Of a stretch of 64,000 bases of DNA, positions 17,958 to 26,860 are shown one piece after another. The notes below the pieces were generated by a model. That model was not told where the DNA came from, ran no database searches, and saw only the letters and a list, made by a program, of their open reading frames with translations. Made by a program: the position numbers and the translations under genes. The stretch comes from Streptomyces sp. B93 (lineage in GTDB: Bacteria > Actinomycetota > Actinomycetes > Streptomycetales > Streptomycetaceae), in NCBI RefSeq assembly GCF_018070565.1, contig NZ_JAGPXL010000012.1, positions 62,001 through 126,000 on the forward strand, written 5' to 3'. Numbering within the stretch: position 1 is the stretch's first letter; each line of letters starts with the position of its first letter.

Positions 17958-20206
17958 CCGTCTCTCCAGTCGGGCGTGAAGTCGCCCGCGTGGACGGCCG
18001 ATTGAAGGTCACCGGAGCCGCACGCTACTCCGGCGACTACTCGGCCACCAACATGTCCCACGCCCACGTCGTCACCAGCACGGTCGCGAAGGGCACGATC
18101 CGCTCCATCGACACCGTCGCCGCGCTGGCCGCTCCCGGAGTCCTGCGCGTGTACGTCGCGGGCGACAGACGCCTGAGGCTGTACCCGCTCGCACCCGAGT
18201 TCAGTTTCTTCGGCGAGAACTACATCCCCTTGCAGGACACGACCGTTCGTTACCACGGCCAGATCATCGCCGTGGTCGTTGCCGAGAGTGTCGAGCAGGC
18301 GCGCGACGCCGCGGCGCTGATCACCGTCACCTACGACGCGCAGCCACCGCGTGCCTCCCTCGCGGACGGACCCCGTGAACCGTCCGGCCCCGCGTCCAGC
18401 GGGGAGCCGAGCAGCGTCACGATCCTCGCCCCCGGCGTCGAGTCGATTGACGAGGCGCTCGCCGCCAGCGAGGTCGTAGTGGAGGCCGAGTTCGAGCAGC
18501 CGGTCCAGCACCACGTCGCGATGGAACCCCACACCGTCCTCGCCGAGTGGGACGGCGACCGGGTGACCGTCCACGCCGGCGCGCAGATGCCGACGCCGTT
18601 CACGATCCTGCTGGCCCAGCGGCTCGGCGTCCTCCCACAGCAGGTCCGGCTGATCGGGAGGTACGTCGGCGGCGGTTTCGGGGCCCGGGTCATCGTGTGG
18701 AGCGAGGCCCCGCTCGCCGCTGCGGCGGCCCGGGAGCTTGGCCGTCCCGTCAAGCTCGCCCTCACCAGGGAGCAGATGTTCACCCTGGTCGGCCACCGCC
18801 CGCACCTCACCCAGACGGTCAGGCTCGGTGCCTCTCGCAACGGAGTCCTCAAGGCCATCAGCCACGAGAGCGTCGCCGAGAGGCCGGCCGCTGGTGGCTG
18901 GAACATGATCCCGGGCCACTCCACCTCGGACACGCTCTACAACACGCCCAACCTGCGCATCAACCCGCAGCAGGTCATCCTCGACATGCCGAGCAGCTGG
19001 GCGATGCGGGCGCCCAACGAGGCCCCCGGGGCGTTCGCCCTGGAGACCGCGATGGACGAGCTGGCCGTCGCCACCGGTGTCGACCCCGTCGAGTTGCGAC
19101 TGCGCAACTACGCCACCGTCAGCCCCTCCACGGGCCGGCCGTGGTCGAGCAAGCACCTCGACGAGTGCTACCGCGACGGCGCACGACGCTTCGGCTGGTC
19201 GGCCCGCAGCGCCATGCCCCGCTCGCGCGTCGACGGGGAGTGGCTGTTCGGCACCGGAATGTCCAGCGCGGCGTACCCGGCGGCCCGCCAGGCCGCGAGC
19301 GTCAGGATCCGGCTGTTCGACGATGACACCGCGGTGGTGTCGACCGGGACCTCGGACCTGGGCACGGGCGCGTGGACGATGGTGGCGGTCACCGGCGCCG
19401 ACGCCCTGGGGCTCCCGCTTGAGCGAGTGACCCCAGAGATCGGTGACTCGGCGCTGCCCCCGGGCGCACCCGCCGTGGGCTCCGGCGCCACGCACAGCAC
19501 CGTCCCGGCGGTCGTGGCGGCCGCCCGCGACACGATCGACGCGCTCAAGCAGCTCGCGGTGACCCATTCCGGCTCACCGTGGCACGGGGCGAATGCCGCG
19601 GACCTACGCTACGAGCAGGGCCGACTGCACGGGAACGATCGCTCGATGACCTTTGGCGAGCTGCTCAAGGCCCTTGGGTCGCGGAGCGTGGACGCCACCG
19701 CCTCCGAGCCCGTCGGCGATCCCTCCGGGTACACGTTCCACACCTTCGGCGCCCACTTCTGCGAGGTGCGGGTCAACCGGTTCACCCGCGAGATCCGCGT
19801 CACCCGGTTCACCACCGTCGTGGATGCCGGGCGCACCATCAACGCCCGGGCCGCCCGGAGCCAGATCGTCGGCGGTGTCATCTTCGGCATCTCGGGCGCC
19901 CTGCTGGAGGAGAACCACCTCGAACGCGACACGGGGCGGCTGGCCGCCAGCACGCTCGCCGACTACCTGGTTCCCGTGAACGCCGACATCCCCGACATCG
20001 ACGTGCACCTCCTCGACCGGCCCGACCCGCACCTCACCGGGCCGCTCGGCGAGGACGGCGGGGAGGTCGGGACCCGAAGCCTCGGCGCCCGCGGCCTCGG
20101 GGAAGTCGGCACCGTAGGCTCGGCCGCCGCCGTCGGCAACGCCGTCTTCAACGCCACCGGCATCCGGATACGCAAGCTCCCCATCACCCTCGACAAACTG
20201 CTGTAG
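17954..20206 (+). CDS. Aldehyde oxidoreductase molybdenum-binding subunit (PaoC/YagR type)
   Basis: A 750-residue catalytic subunit. The N-terminal a/b hammerhead (GRLKVTGAARYSGDY) is followed by Moco-binding segments RYVGGGFGARVIVWSE, RAPNEAPGAFALETAMDEL and GTSDLGTGAWTMVAV. The catalytic Glu is in the C-terminal ARGLGEVGTVGSAAAVGNA (about 690-710). The size is near that of PaoC (732). The ATG at 17954 overlaps the XdhC stop (ATGA). Together with the Tat-tagged small subunit it should form an exported heterotrimer oxidising aldehydes, presumably aromatic. The substrate range cannot be read from sequence. Confidence 0.93.
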   Translation: MTVSPVGREVARVDGRLKVTGAARYSGDYSATNMSHAHVVTSTVAKGTIRSIDTVAALAAPGVLRVYVAGDRRLRLYPLAPEFSFFGENYIPLQDTTVRYHGQIIAVVVAESVEQARDAAALITVTYDAQPPRASLADGPREPSGPASSGEPSSVTILAPGVESIDEALAASEVVVEAEFEQPVQHHVAMEPHTVLAEWDGDRVTVHAGAQMPTPFTILLAQRLGVLPQQVRLIGRYVGGGFGARVIVWSEAPLAAAAARELGRPVKLALTREQMFTLVGHRPHLTQTVRLGASRNGVLKAISHESVAERPAAGGWNMIPGHSTSDTLYNTPNLRINPQQVILDMPSSWAMRAPNEAPGAFALETAMDELAVATGVDPVELRLRNYATVSPSTGRPWSSKHLDECYRDGARRFGWSARSAMPRSRVDGEWLFGTGMSSAAYPAARQAASVRIRLFDDDTAVVSTGTSDLGTGAWTMVAVTGADALGLPLERVTPEIGDSALPPGAPAVGSGATHSTVPAVVAAARDTIDALKQLAVTHSGSPWHGANAADLRYEQGRLHGNDRSMTFGELLKALGSRSVDATASEPVGDPSGYTFHTFGAHFCEVRVNRFTREIRVTRFTTVVDAGRTINARAARSQIVGGVIFGISGALLEENHLERDTGRLAASTLADYLVPVNADIPDIDVHLLDRPDPHLTGPLGEDGGEVGTRSLGARGLGEVGTVGSAAAVGNAVFNATGIRIRKLPITLDKLL

Positions 20207-20595
20207 CGGTGTGGCCGGTGGCCGTCGACGGGAGCGCTCCCCTGGGTTCCGTCGACCTGCGTGCGGCCCGGAGGCGACCACGTCGGACGACTGGCCGGGG
20301 TGGCGGGCGGCGCCCGGACGCCTCCTGGCCGGTCCGCTTGCGGACGGCGCCGGCAGTCGGCACGGCGCCGGACCCGCGATTCGTCGGCACGCCCGTCGAG
20401 CGGTGCGCGATCGAGCCGGATTTGTCCTTCTCGGGGAGGTCCGCTAGGAGGGCGCCCGGGCCCGGAGCCAGGCGTTGCACACGCTGTCCAAGATCGCGGA
20501 TCGGCCGCCACCGACCGACGCCGGCCACTCCCGCCTGGCCTTCAACGGCTGCTGCTACGGAGCGGGACCGCCGTCTTCTTCATGGCGGTCCTGTC
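20207..20595. other. 389-bp gene-free stretch with a LacI-type core palindrome
   Basis: It follows paoC and precedes the 3' end of the NTF2-like gene. It contains the 12-bp perfect palindrome GGGAGCGCTCCC at 20230-20241, the core of the CebR-type operator but flanked C...C rather than T...A. No gene-like frame with recognisable motifs was found. Composition is GC-rich with no clear codon periodicity. It may include the operon terminator, but I see no strong hairpin with a T-run. Confidence 0.4.
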
Positions 20596-20988
20596 TCACG
20601 AAGCCAGCTGCCGACGCAAGGCCTCCGCGTCGTGCACGTTCGTCATGTGCACGAACCGGCCGTCACGGACGTGGTAGACGGCGAACTCAACGATGACGAA
20701 GGAAGCTCCGGAGGGCGCCACACCCAGCCACTCCTTGGCGGGCGTGCCGGTATTCAGCAGGCGCGCGGCCAGGTGGTCGCCATCTACGGAAAGCTCCTGA
20801 ATCTCCCAGTGCAGGTCCGGGACAGTGTTTCCAAGATCGGTCAGCGCCGAGACGATCAGATCAGCCGTAACCGTGTCGCCGAAGTACGTGAGGTCGTCGC
20901 TGAGGAACTCACGAACGCCGGCGAAGTCGTGAGCATTGAGGGTCTCGATGTAGCGCGTGTAGAAGGCGCGCAGGTCAGTGTCTGACAT
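20596..20988 (-). CDS. NTF2-like/SnoaL-like protein
   Basis: A 130-residue small alpha+beta-barrel protein of the NTF2/SnoaL superfamily. Family blocks are [30 protein letters not shown] near the N-terminus and [29 protein letters not shown] near the C-terminus. The ATG at 20988 is chosen because GAGGAA precedes it, and the upstream extension to 21039 has no ribosome site. Members include polyketide cyclases, ester cyclases and many orphan proteins. The specific role is unknown. It lies on the minus strand downstream of the cyclase-family gene, so co-transcription is possible. Confidence 0.8.
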   Translation of the reverse strand: MSDTDLRAFYTRYIETLNAHDFAGVREFLSDDLTYFGDTVTADLIVSALTDLGNTVPDLHWEIQELSVDGDHLAARLLNTGTPAKEWLGVAPSGASFVIVEFAVYHVRDGRFVHMTNVHDAEALRRQLAS

Positions 20989-21059
20989 GGTTCCTCGCTT
21001 GGTGGTGATCCAGCACCTTGCTGGGCGCACCAGCCTCACCCGGCCCGATGCCGCGGTTC

Positions 21060-21100
21060 GCGGCGCGTGCTGGCTGGTAGCGGCGCGTGCTGGCTGGTAG
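21060..21100. repeat. Perfect 20-bp tandem duplication
   Basis: CGGCGCGTGCTGGCTGGTAG occurs twice head to tail (21061-21080 and 21081-21100). The base before each copy also matches. It lies in the spacer between the NTF2-like and cyclase-family genes. It looks like a recent slippage or duplication event. Confidence 0.9.
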
Positions 21101-21154
21101 TGGAAGGGCGTGAGCCTCTTTACCCAGGGAGGCCGGGCGCTGATGATCGTTCGG

Positions 21155-22033
21155 TCAGAACATCGCGACGGGGTTGACTGGTACGCCGGTCAGGCCGTGG
21201 ATGCGGGGCGGGGCGACGGTGAGCAGGAAGCTGTAGCGGTTCAGCCGCGCGCACAGCGCCGCGAGGTCATCCAATTGGGGCACGTCGATCAGAGGCATCG
21301 CCATCCGGCCGAGCGCTACCGCGTGCAGCGGGGAGGGCTCGGCCGGGTTCAGGGGAGGATGAGCGTCACCCGTGTCCGGGGCGACGATGGCAACGCCTCG
21401 GCGGTGCATCCACCGCACCGCGTCCATGCTGATTCCCGGGCTCGGTGTGTCGTGAGGCGCGCGTCCCGTCCAGCCGAGTCGGACTACCAGTGCGTCCCCG
21501 GAGCTCACCCGGGTTCCCTGCCGCTTCTCGGCCTGTTCGAAGTCATCCGACGTCACCGCGTAGGCGGGCGGAAGGGGTCCTTCGACTGCCAGATCGAGCA
21601 GGACCCCACGTGTCACTACCCCGGCGGCGAAAGCTGCCGTCGATGCGTGCGTAATCCCGACGGGGGTGACGACCTGCTCCCTCGGTCGGCCCGGATAGAC
21701 CTGGCCGTCGGTCGACCAGTGTGCGAGCGCGTCGAGGTGCGTCGACTTCCAGTGGTGGTTGTAGACCACCGACAGATCGGCTGCCACGGGTCCACCGGTG
21801 TGGGACACCATCTGCTGCACCGGCGATGCGTCGACCGTCTCGGGCGAGAACGGGCTGAAGAACATCGCGCTCGGGGTGATCGGCTGTGCCAACGACACCC
21901 ACTGGCCGGTCCGCGCCTCCGCGGCGGCCCTGGCGCGGACCTCGTCGGTAATCAGGTTGAGCGTGCCGAGTTCGTCGTCCGCTCCCCATCGGCCCCAATT
22001 GTCTGGCAGGTCCGTCTCGCTGGTATCGGCCAT
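21155..22033 (-). CDS. Cyclase-family protein (kynurenine-formamidase-like fold)
   Basis: A 292-residue metal-dependent hydrolase/cyclase-family protein (Pfam Cyclase type). The motif [19 protein letters not shown] carries the His-x3-Asp-x3-His metal ligands of the family, and a second conserved part is [23 protein letters not shown]. The ATG at 22033 ([10 protein letters not shown]) is chosen because GAAAGGAGCC stands 6 bp before it. ATGs at 22054 and 22096 lack a ribosome site. It probably hydrolyses a lactam, amide or lactone. It lies on the same strand as, and downstream of, the SDR and the aldo/keto reductase relic. Confidence 0.85.
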   Translation of the reverse strand: MADTSETDLPDNWGRWGADDELGTLNLITDEVRARAAAEARTGQWVSLAQPITPSAMFFSPFSPETVDASPVQQMVSHTGGPVAADLSVVYNHHWKSTHLDALAHWSTDGQVYPGRPREQVVTPVGITHASTAAFAAGVVTRGVLLDLAVEGPLPPAYAVTSDDFEQAEKRQGTRVSSGDALVVRLGWTGRAPHDTPSPGISMDAVRWMHRRGVAIVAPDTGDAHPPLNPAEPSPLHAVALGRMAMPLIDVPQLDDLAALCARLNRYSFLLTVAPPRIHGLTGVPVNPVAMF

Positions 22034-22166
22034 GTCGGTGGCTCCTTTCGTCATGATGTGCTCGGACTGCAATGGCCGCGGCAACGGCAACGGCAATGGC
22101 GGATGGTTGACTTCTGCGCCGTCATCCTTGCTCCGGGCTCGGCTGGCAGCTGGTGGCGTACCGGTC

Positions 22167-22411
22167 TCACGTGATCAGCCGCTCGCCGACGGGGCAGCGG
22201 CGCAGTTCGGTTCGCTCGATCGACGGCGGCACGTACGCCTGGTCGAGAGGTCCGACGCCGGTTCCGGGCGGGACGATCCGGTGAGCCCTGCCTGGTTGAC
22301 CCCCGCGTTCAGTGCTTCGTGGATGACCCGGACCGACTCGTCCGGGTCGTCGCCCATGTGAAGGGAAGAGCGGCGGACAGCCACCGGGAGGGTTCTGGTC
22401 GCTGCGCTCAC
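22167..22411 (-). pseudogene. Remnant of an aldo/keto reductase
   Basis: A minus-strand fragment translating to MGDDPDESVRVIHEALNAGVN, the conserved N-terminal AKR helix that normally continues into LIDTADVYG. Here it runs into unrelated residues instead. A neighbouring frame ends with RIVPPGTGVGPLD, reminiscent of the AKR C-terminal IVPIPGT block. This suggests a gene reduced by an internal deletion to its two ends. It lies between the SDR and the cyclase-family gene. Only about 80 codons remain, so this is tentative. Confidence 0.4.
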
Positions 22412-22444
22412 ACGCCGACGAGGGTGACGGGGTCCCGGTCCCTC

Positions 22445-23389
22445 TCAGACGGCACCGATAGTCGTCTTCGTCAGCTGCTCGGAGACTTCCCAGACGCGTG
22501 CGGCTTCGTCCGTGCTGCGCAGTCGCGAGTAGAGCTTCTGCTCGGCGGGAGGCCCCCCGAGGCGTCCAGGCCATTGTGGACCGTAGAGACCGCCGGGCTT
22601 GGCGTTGGGGTCCGTGGCGGCCATGAGTGCGGGCAGCTTTGCCGTTTCGACCGTCCCGACCAGGATGCCCTTCCCGGACAGGAGGCGGATCATCCTTCGG
22701 CCTGACACCTCCTTGTCGCGGCCCAGTTCGGGGCGCGCCGCGAGCAGGTTCGTCGGAGCGAGTCCCGGTTGTGAGAGGTTGCTGGTGATACCCCATCCGC
22801 CCGCGTGGCTGCGTCGGTCGAGCTCCAGACCGAACAGACCGAATGCGATCTTCGACTGGCTGTAGGCGCGAGGCCCGACGTAGCTGCGTTCCCAGTTCAG
22901 GTCGTCCCAGTTGATGGAGCCCTGATTGGCGGCGATGCTCACTTGCGAGGTAACGCGCGCGCGGCCGGCCCGCAGCAGCGGCATCAAATGCGCAACGAGG
23001 GCAAAGTGACCCAGGTGGTTCGTGCCGAACTGCAGCTCGAACCCGTCGGCTGTGGTCTGTCGGTCCGGTGGGGTCATGACGCCCGCGTTGTTGATCAGGA
23101 GGTGAATGGGTCGCCCCTCTTCGCGCAACGAGTCACCGAGTGCAGCAACGGACGTGAGCGACGACAGGTCGAGGTTTCGTAGTGAGACCTTCGCGGCGGG
23201 AACGGAATCCCGGATCGCATTGATCGCGGTCTCCCCCTTGCGCAGGTTGCGTACGGGCATGATCACTTCTGCACCTGCCTGCGCGAGGCGTGCGGCTATC
23301 CGCAGACCCATGCCGTCGCTGGCGCCGGTTACGACGGCGAGTTTTCCCGACAGGTCGGGGATGGTGATGTCGATGGGTGTGCGTGACAT
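22445..23389 (-). CDS. Short-chain dehydrogenase/reductase
   Basis: A 314-residue classical-type SDR. The cofactor motif [15 protein letters not shown] lies near residues 21-36, with Arg following the second strand (MPVRNLRKG) suggesting NADP(H). NNAG lies near 98. The catalytic Tyr-x3-Lys is YSQSK, after the Ser-containing strand VTSQVSIAA. The length and the [10 protein letters not shown] insert place it with retinol-dehydrogenase-like/oxidoreductase SDRs that pair with MmyB-type regulators in Streptomyces. The start is ATG ([15 protein letters not shown]), with GGAGTG upstream. Confidence 0.9.
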   Translation of the reverse strand: MSRTPIDITIPDLSGKLAVVTGASDGMGLRIAARLAQAGAEVIMPVRNLRKGETAINAIRDSVPAAKVSLRNLDLSSLTSVAALGDSLREEGRPIHLLINNAGVMTPPDRQTTADGFELQFGTNHLGHFALVAHLMPLLRAGRARVTSQVSIAANQGSINWDDLNWERSYVGPRAYSQSKIAFGLFGLELDRRSHAGGWGITSNLSQPGLAPTNLLAARPELGRDKEVSGRRMIRLLSGKGILVGTVETAKLPALMAATDPNAKPGGLYGPQWPGRLGGPPAEQKLYSRLRSTDEAARVWEVSEQLTKTTIGAV

Positions 23390-23552
23390 GGGTTCACTCC
23401 TAGAGGTCAGGTCGTCGGCTCAACTGTCGCGGAAGTGGACGGCGTTATTCAGGGCCTGACGATCCACCCCTTAGGGGCATCTGATCTATGTCGTTGGTAG
23501 TCAGGGATGTTGTTGTGACTGCCGGTGCTGGCGGTCGTTGGGCGGGGTGTGA

Positions 23553-23826
23553 GTGCTCGTCGTGCGTACCGCAGTGGCGGCTCGGGTGTACGACTTGCGG
23601 GAGATCGTCAACGCGATCGAACCGTTGCCGAAACGGTGGGTGATCGAGCGGACCTTCGGCTGGCTGATGCGGCACCGCCGCCTGGCACGGGACTGCGAAG
23701 CCCTCCCGGAGCGCTCCCAGGCGAATGATCCACTGGGCGACGGCCGACAAAACGTCCCGCGAACTCACAGGAGAATCCACACCGACGTGGCGAATCGAAA
23801 CGGATTTGACCGCCGCTATGGCATGA
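23553..23826 (+). pseudogene. C-terminal remnant of an IS5-family transposase, frameshifted
   Basis: The translation [20 protein letters not shown] is the strongly conserved C-terminal DDE-transposase block (the last catalytic Glu is in IERTF) of Streptomyces IS5-type elements. The frame then changes near 23724. The other frame reads [23 protein letters not shown], matching the usual end of these transposases, and stops at 23824-23826. No intact N-terminal part or terminal inverted repeats are visible, so only the 3' third of the element survives. Confidence 0.75.
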
Positions 23827-23989
23827 ATACAGATCAGGTGCCCTCTTACGGTCTCCCGATGACGGGACGCGAGCGGAAGGCGATCAACCGAAACTATTTC
23901 AACTCGTGCGTGCGGAAGCCCGCTCTGGCCACGGCGGGCCGTGATCGCCCCGCTGGACGAGGGCAGTTCCGACGGCGCTCTGACGAATC

Positions 23990-24070
23990 GATCGTCTCCC
24001 TGGCAGCTGGATGGGGCACTCCGACCCCGGGTTCACGCTGCGGAAGTACTTCCACTTCCGAAGCTCGCCG
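23990..24070 (+). pseudogene. Tyrosine-recombinase (integrase) C-terminal scrap
   Basis: In one frame the segment reads [16 protein letters not shown]. This resembles the (L)[15 protein letters not shown] block containing the catalytic His and Tyr of actinophage or ICE integrases. Nothing upstream in that frame resembles the rest of an integrase, so at most about 25 codons survive. It ends about 90 bp before the 3' end of the murA-like gene. Confidence 0.45.
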
Positions 24071-24155
24071 CAGGCCCAAGGTCCCAGAGATGCCGCCGCA
24101 CCCCTCCCTGACCCGCTAAGTAGCAAGTCAGGCGGGATGCGGCGGCATCGTCACA

Positions 24156-25685
24156 TCAAATGTCCCGGAAGATCTCGATCTGCGCCCCGATCGAGTTCAG
24201 CCGCTCCGCCAGGTCCTCGTACCCCCGGTTGATGACGTACACGTTGCGGAGGACCGACGTACCCTCCGCCGCCATCATCGCCAGCAGGACGACGACCGCG
24301 GGGCGCAGGGCCGGGGGGCACATCATTTCGGCGGCGCGCCAGCGCGTGGGGCCCTCCACCAGGACGCGGTGGGGGTCGAGGAGTTGGAGGCGGCCGCCGA
24401 GGCGGTTGAGGTCGGTCAGGTAGATGGCGCGGTTGTCGTAGACCCAGTCGTGGATGAGGGTCTTGCCCTGGGCGACCGCCGCGATGGCCGCGAAGAAGGG
24501 GACGTTGTCGATGTTCAGGCCGGGGAACGGCATCGGGTGGATCTTGTCGATCGGCGCCTCCAGCTTGGAGGGGCGGACCGTGAGGTCGACCAGGCGGGTG
24601 CGGCCGTTGTCGGCGACGTACTCGGGGGTGCGGTCGTGGTCGAGGCCCATCTCCTCCAGGACCGCCAGCTCGATCTCCAGGAACTCGATGGGGACGCGGC
24701 GGACCGTCAGTTCGGACTCGGTGACGACCGCCGCGGCGACCAGGCTCATCGCCTCGACCGGGTCCTCGGAGGGGGAGTAGTCCACGTCCACGTCGATGTT
24801 CGGGATACCGTGGACGGTGAGCGTGGTCGTACCGATGCCCTCGACCCGCACGCCCAGCGCCTCCAGGAAGAAGCACAGGTCCTGGACCATGTAGTTGGAG
24901 GAGGCGTTGCGGATGACGGTGACGCCGTCGTGCCGGGCGGCGGCCAGCAGCGCGTTCTCCGTCACCGTGTCGCCGCGCTCGGTCAGCACGATCGGGCGGT
25001 CCGGGCGGACGGTGCGGTCGACGACCGCGTGGTACTGGCCCTCCGTCGCGGCGATGTCGAGGCCGAACCGCCGCAGCGCGATCATGTGCGGCTCGATGGT
25101 GCGGGTGCCGAGGTCGCAGCCACCGGCGTAGGGCAGCTTGAAGCGGTCCATGCGGTGCAGCAGCGGGCCCAGGAACATGATGATCGAGCGGGTGCGCACC
25201 GCCGCGTCGGCGTCGATGGAGTCCAGGTCGAACTCGGCCGGGGGGATCAGCTCCAGGTCGACGCCCTCGTTGATCCAGCGGGTGCGGACGCCGATGGAGC
25301 CGAGCACCTCCAGCAGGCGGTACACCTCCTCGATGCGCGCCACCCGGCGCAGCACCGTGCGCCCCCGGTTGAGCAGTGAGGCGCACAGCAGCGCCACGCA
25401 CGCGTTCTTGCTCGTCTTGACGTCGATGGCGCCGGAGAGGCGACGGCCGCCGACGACCCGCAGATGCATCGGGCCCGCGTAGCCCAGAGAGACGATCTCA
25501 CTGTCGAGGGCCTCACCGATGCGGGCGATCATCTCAAGGCTGATGTTCTGGTTGCCGCGCTCGATGCGGTTCACCGCGCTCTGGCTGGTTCCGAGCGCCT
25601 CCGCGAGTTGGGACTGCGTCCAGCCCCGGTGTTGCCGGGCGTCACGGATGAGCCTGCCGATGCGTACGAGGTAGTCGTCTGCCAT
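24156..25685 (-). CDS. XRE helix-turn-helix domain fused to MurA-like enolpyruvyltransferase
   Basis: A 509-residue fusion. Residues about 6-62 form an XRE-type HTH (GWTQSQLAEALGTSQSAVNRIERG). From about 72 to the end is a UDP-GlcNAc 1-carboxyvinyltransferase fold. MurA landmarks are KNA at 93-95 (LysAsn of the PEP site) and the active-site loop Cys at 190 (PYAGGCDLGTRTIEPH). The ending VINRGYEDLAERLNSIGAQIE parallels the IDRGYERIEEKLRALGANIE end of MurA. The block equivalent to FPTDMQ reads FPGLNIDN, so the catalytic Asp may be altered. It could be a moonlighting regulator or a paralogue. A housekeeping murA is expected elsewhere. S. coelicolor has, from memory, a murA2 next to acnA. Confidence 0.9.
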   Translation of the reverse strand: MADDYLVRIGRLIRDARQHRGWTQSQLAEALGTSQSAVNRIERGNQNISLEMIARIGEALDSEIVSLGYAGPMHLRVVGGRRLSGAIDVKTSKNACVALLCASLLNRGRTVLRRVARIEEVYRLLEVLGSIGVRTRWINEGVDLELIPPAEFDLDSIDADAAVRTRSIIMFLGPLLHRMDRFKLPYAGGCDLGTRTIEPHMIALRRFGLDIAATEGQYHAVVDRTVRPDRPIVLTERGDTVTENALLAAARHDGVTVIRNASSNYMVQDLCFFLEALGVRVEGIGTTTLTVHGIPNIDVDVDYSPSEDPVEAMSLVAAAVVTESELTVRRVPIEFLEIELAVLEEMGLDHDRTPEYVADNGRTRLVDLTVRPSKLEAPIDKIHPMPFPGLNIDNVPFFAAIAAVAQGKTLIHDWVYDNRAIYLTDLNRLGGRLQLLDPHRVLVEGPTRWRAAEMMCPPALRPAVVVLLAMMAAEGTSVLRNVYVINRGYEDLAERLNSIGAQIEIFRDI

Positions 25686-25697
25686 GAGGTCGAGGTT

Positions 25698-25713
25698 ATC
25701 TCAGATATGAGAT
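25698..25713. promoter_or_regulatory. Inverted repeat ATCTCA-N4-TGAGAT before the XRE-MurA gene
   Basis: Perfect 6-bp arms with a 4-bp spacer, ending 13 bp from the ATG of the fusion gene. The position suits a repressor site, and the encoded HTH makes autoregulation an obvious hypothesis. It is preceded by GTT, giving GTTATCTC, as at the acnA palindrome (30532-30552). Confidence 0.5.
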
Positions 25714-26149
25714 GGCGCCTGTCGAGGGGGCCGTTCGGGTGACGTGCTGTCAGCGTCACCTGGGCTTTCCCGTCCCGCGGGTACCCCGGCTCGGCGGGTG
25801 CTGTCGCCCGGATGCCAACTTCCCTGTGTCCAGCGGTAGTTGATGTGACCCGCGTCACGCCTGGCGGCTCTTGGCGTGAAGTTGTCGTCCGTGTCACGCT
25901 GTCTGAACGCTCCCCCTGCCCGAAAACAGTCGTATGGCAGTGAATGGGAGCGACTGCCTTTTTCGGCCCGTTTCGTGGAAGCCGAAGCCGAGTTCGCAAC
26001 CCCCGGTGCTCGAACTGGAGAACGATCGGGTCCGCGGCCGGGCCCCCTTCCGGTGCCCGGCGCGGCAGGCAGTCACCCCTCCTCGCGATCTTCGCCCCGC
26101 GCGGCGGCGCCCCGCGCCCGGCAGGGCGCTGTCCGGAACTGGAGAACCC
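25714..26149. other. Long upstream region of the AvrD-like cluster with GTGAC/GTCAC repeats
   Basis: A gene-free region before the P-loop gene. It holds GGTGACG-N9-CGTCACC (25738-25760), GTGAC-CCGC-GTCAC (25845-25858) and a further GTCACGC near 25892, so the half-site GTCAC recurs. A 12-bp direct repeat GAACTGGAGAAC occurs at 26012 and again at 26136, where it supplies the ribosome site of the P-loop gene. The in-frame extension of that gene back to 25934 lacks family similarity and was not used. Confidence 0.45.
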
Positions 26150-26860
26150 ATGAAGATAGCCGTGTCCGGAACCTACTCATCAGGCAAGACCTCGACAGTG
26201 ATGGCGCTGTCGCACTACACCGGCGTACCGCGTTCGCTCGCCCGTACGATCCGGGAGATCATGCCGGAGGCCCTGCCGGGCGTGAAGCTCGCGGACGTGA
26301 CGCCCGCGCAGTTCCTCCAGCTCACCATGCGCCGCCACACCGGCCGCGCGGTCCAGGAGGCCCTGCTCGGGGACCACTTCATCTCCGACGGGTCCTCCCT
26401 CCAGGAATGGCTCTACGGCGCCGCCCGCCTCCGTTACGGCATGAACCCCAACGCCACCGCCGGCGGCGGCAACGGCCTGGCGAGGACCACGCCGGAGGAG
26501 ATGGTCTTCTTCGGCAAGGTCGTCGAACAGTACGGACAGGCCTTCAAGCAGCACGTCAAGGCCACTTACGACGCCTACGTCCATCTGCGCCACGAACTGC
26601 CGATCGCCGCGGACGGCCACCGTCCGATGAACGACGAGTTCCGCACCACCATCGACGGGATGCTGCTCGCCACGCTGGACGAGCTGGAGATCCCCTACCA
26701 CGTGGTCGGCGGCACCGTGGCGGAGCGGCTGGAGGCCATCGTCGAGATCTTCGGCCTCACGCCCGTCATGAGCACGGCCGAGGCCATCGAGCGGGCCCGG
26801 CAGGAGTACGGCCGCCAGGACTTCCGCATGGAGCACGAGCGGGTCCCGGCCGGTGCGTGA
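26150..26860 (+). CDS. P-loop ATPase/kinase (NadR-like AAA family)
   Basis: A 236-residue nucleoside-kinase-type P-loop protein. Walker A is GTYSSGKTS at residues 7-15, with a DGSSLQEWLYG segment at about 81-91 in the place of the Walker B/lid region. It resembles AAA_28/NadR ribosylnicotinamide-kinase-like proteins, which phosphorylate small molecules. The ATG at 26150 is supported by CTGGAGAAC upstream. It is the first gene of a run of six in one direction. Its stop codon lies inside a 16-bp tandem repeat array. A role in phosphorylating or dephosphorylating a cluster intermediate is possible but unproven. Confidence 0.8.
   Translation: MKIAVSGTYSSGKTSTVMALSHYTGVPRSLARTIREIMPEALPGVKLADVTPAQFLQLTMRRHTGRAVQEALLGDHFISDGSSLQEWLYGAARLRYGMNPNATAGGGNGLARTTPEEMVFFGKVVEQYGQAFKQHVKATYDAYVHLRHELPIAADGHRPMNDEFRTTIDGMLLATLDELEIPYHVVGGTVAERLEAIVEIFGLTPVMSTAEAIERARQEYGRQDFRMEHERVPAGA

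Noticed and set aside
22076..22105. GGCAAC microsatellite-like run upstream of the cyclase gene
   Set aside because: Only about four short imperfect units. Too small to support a functional repeat.
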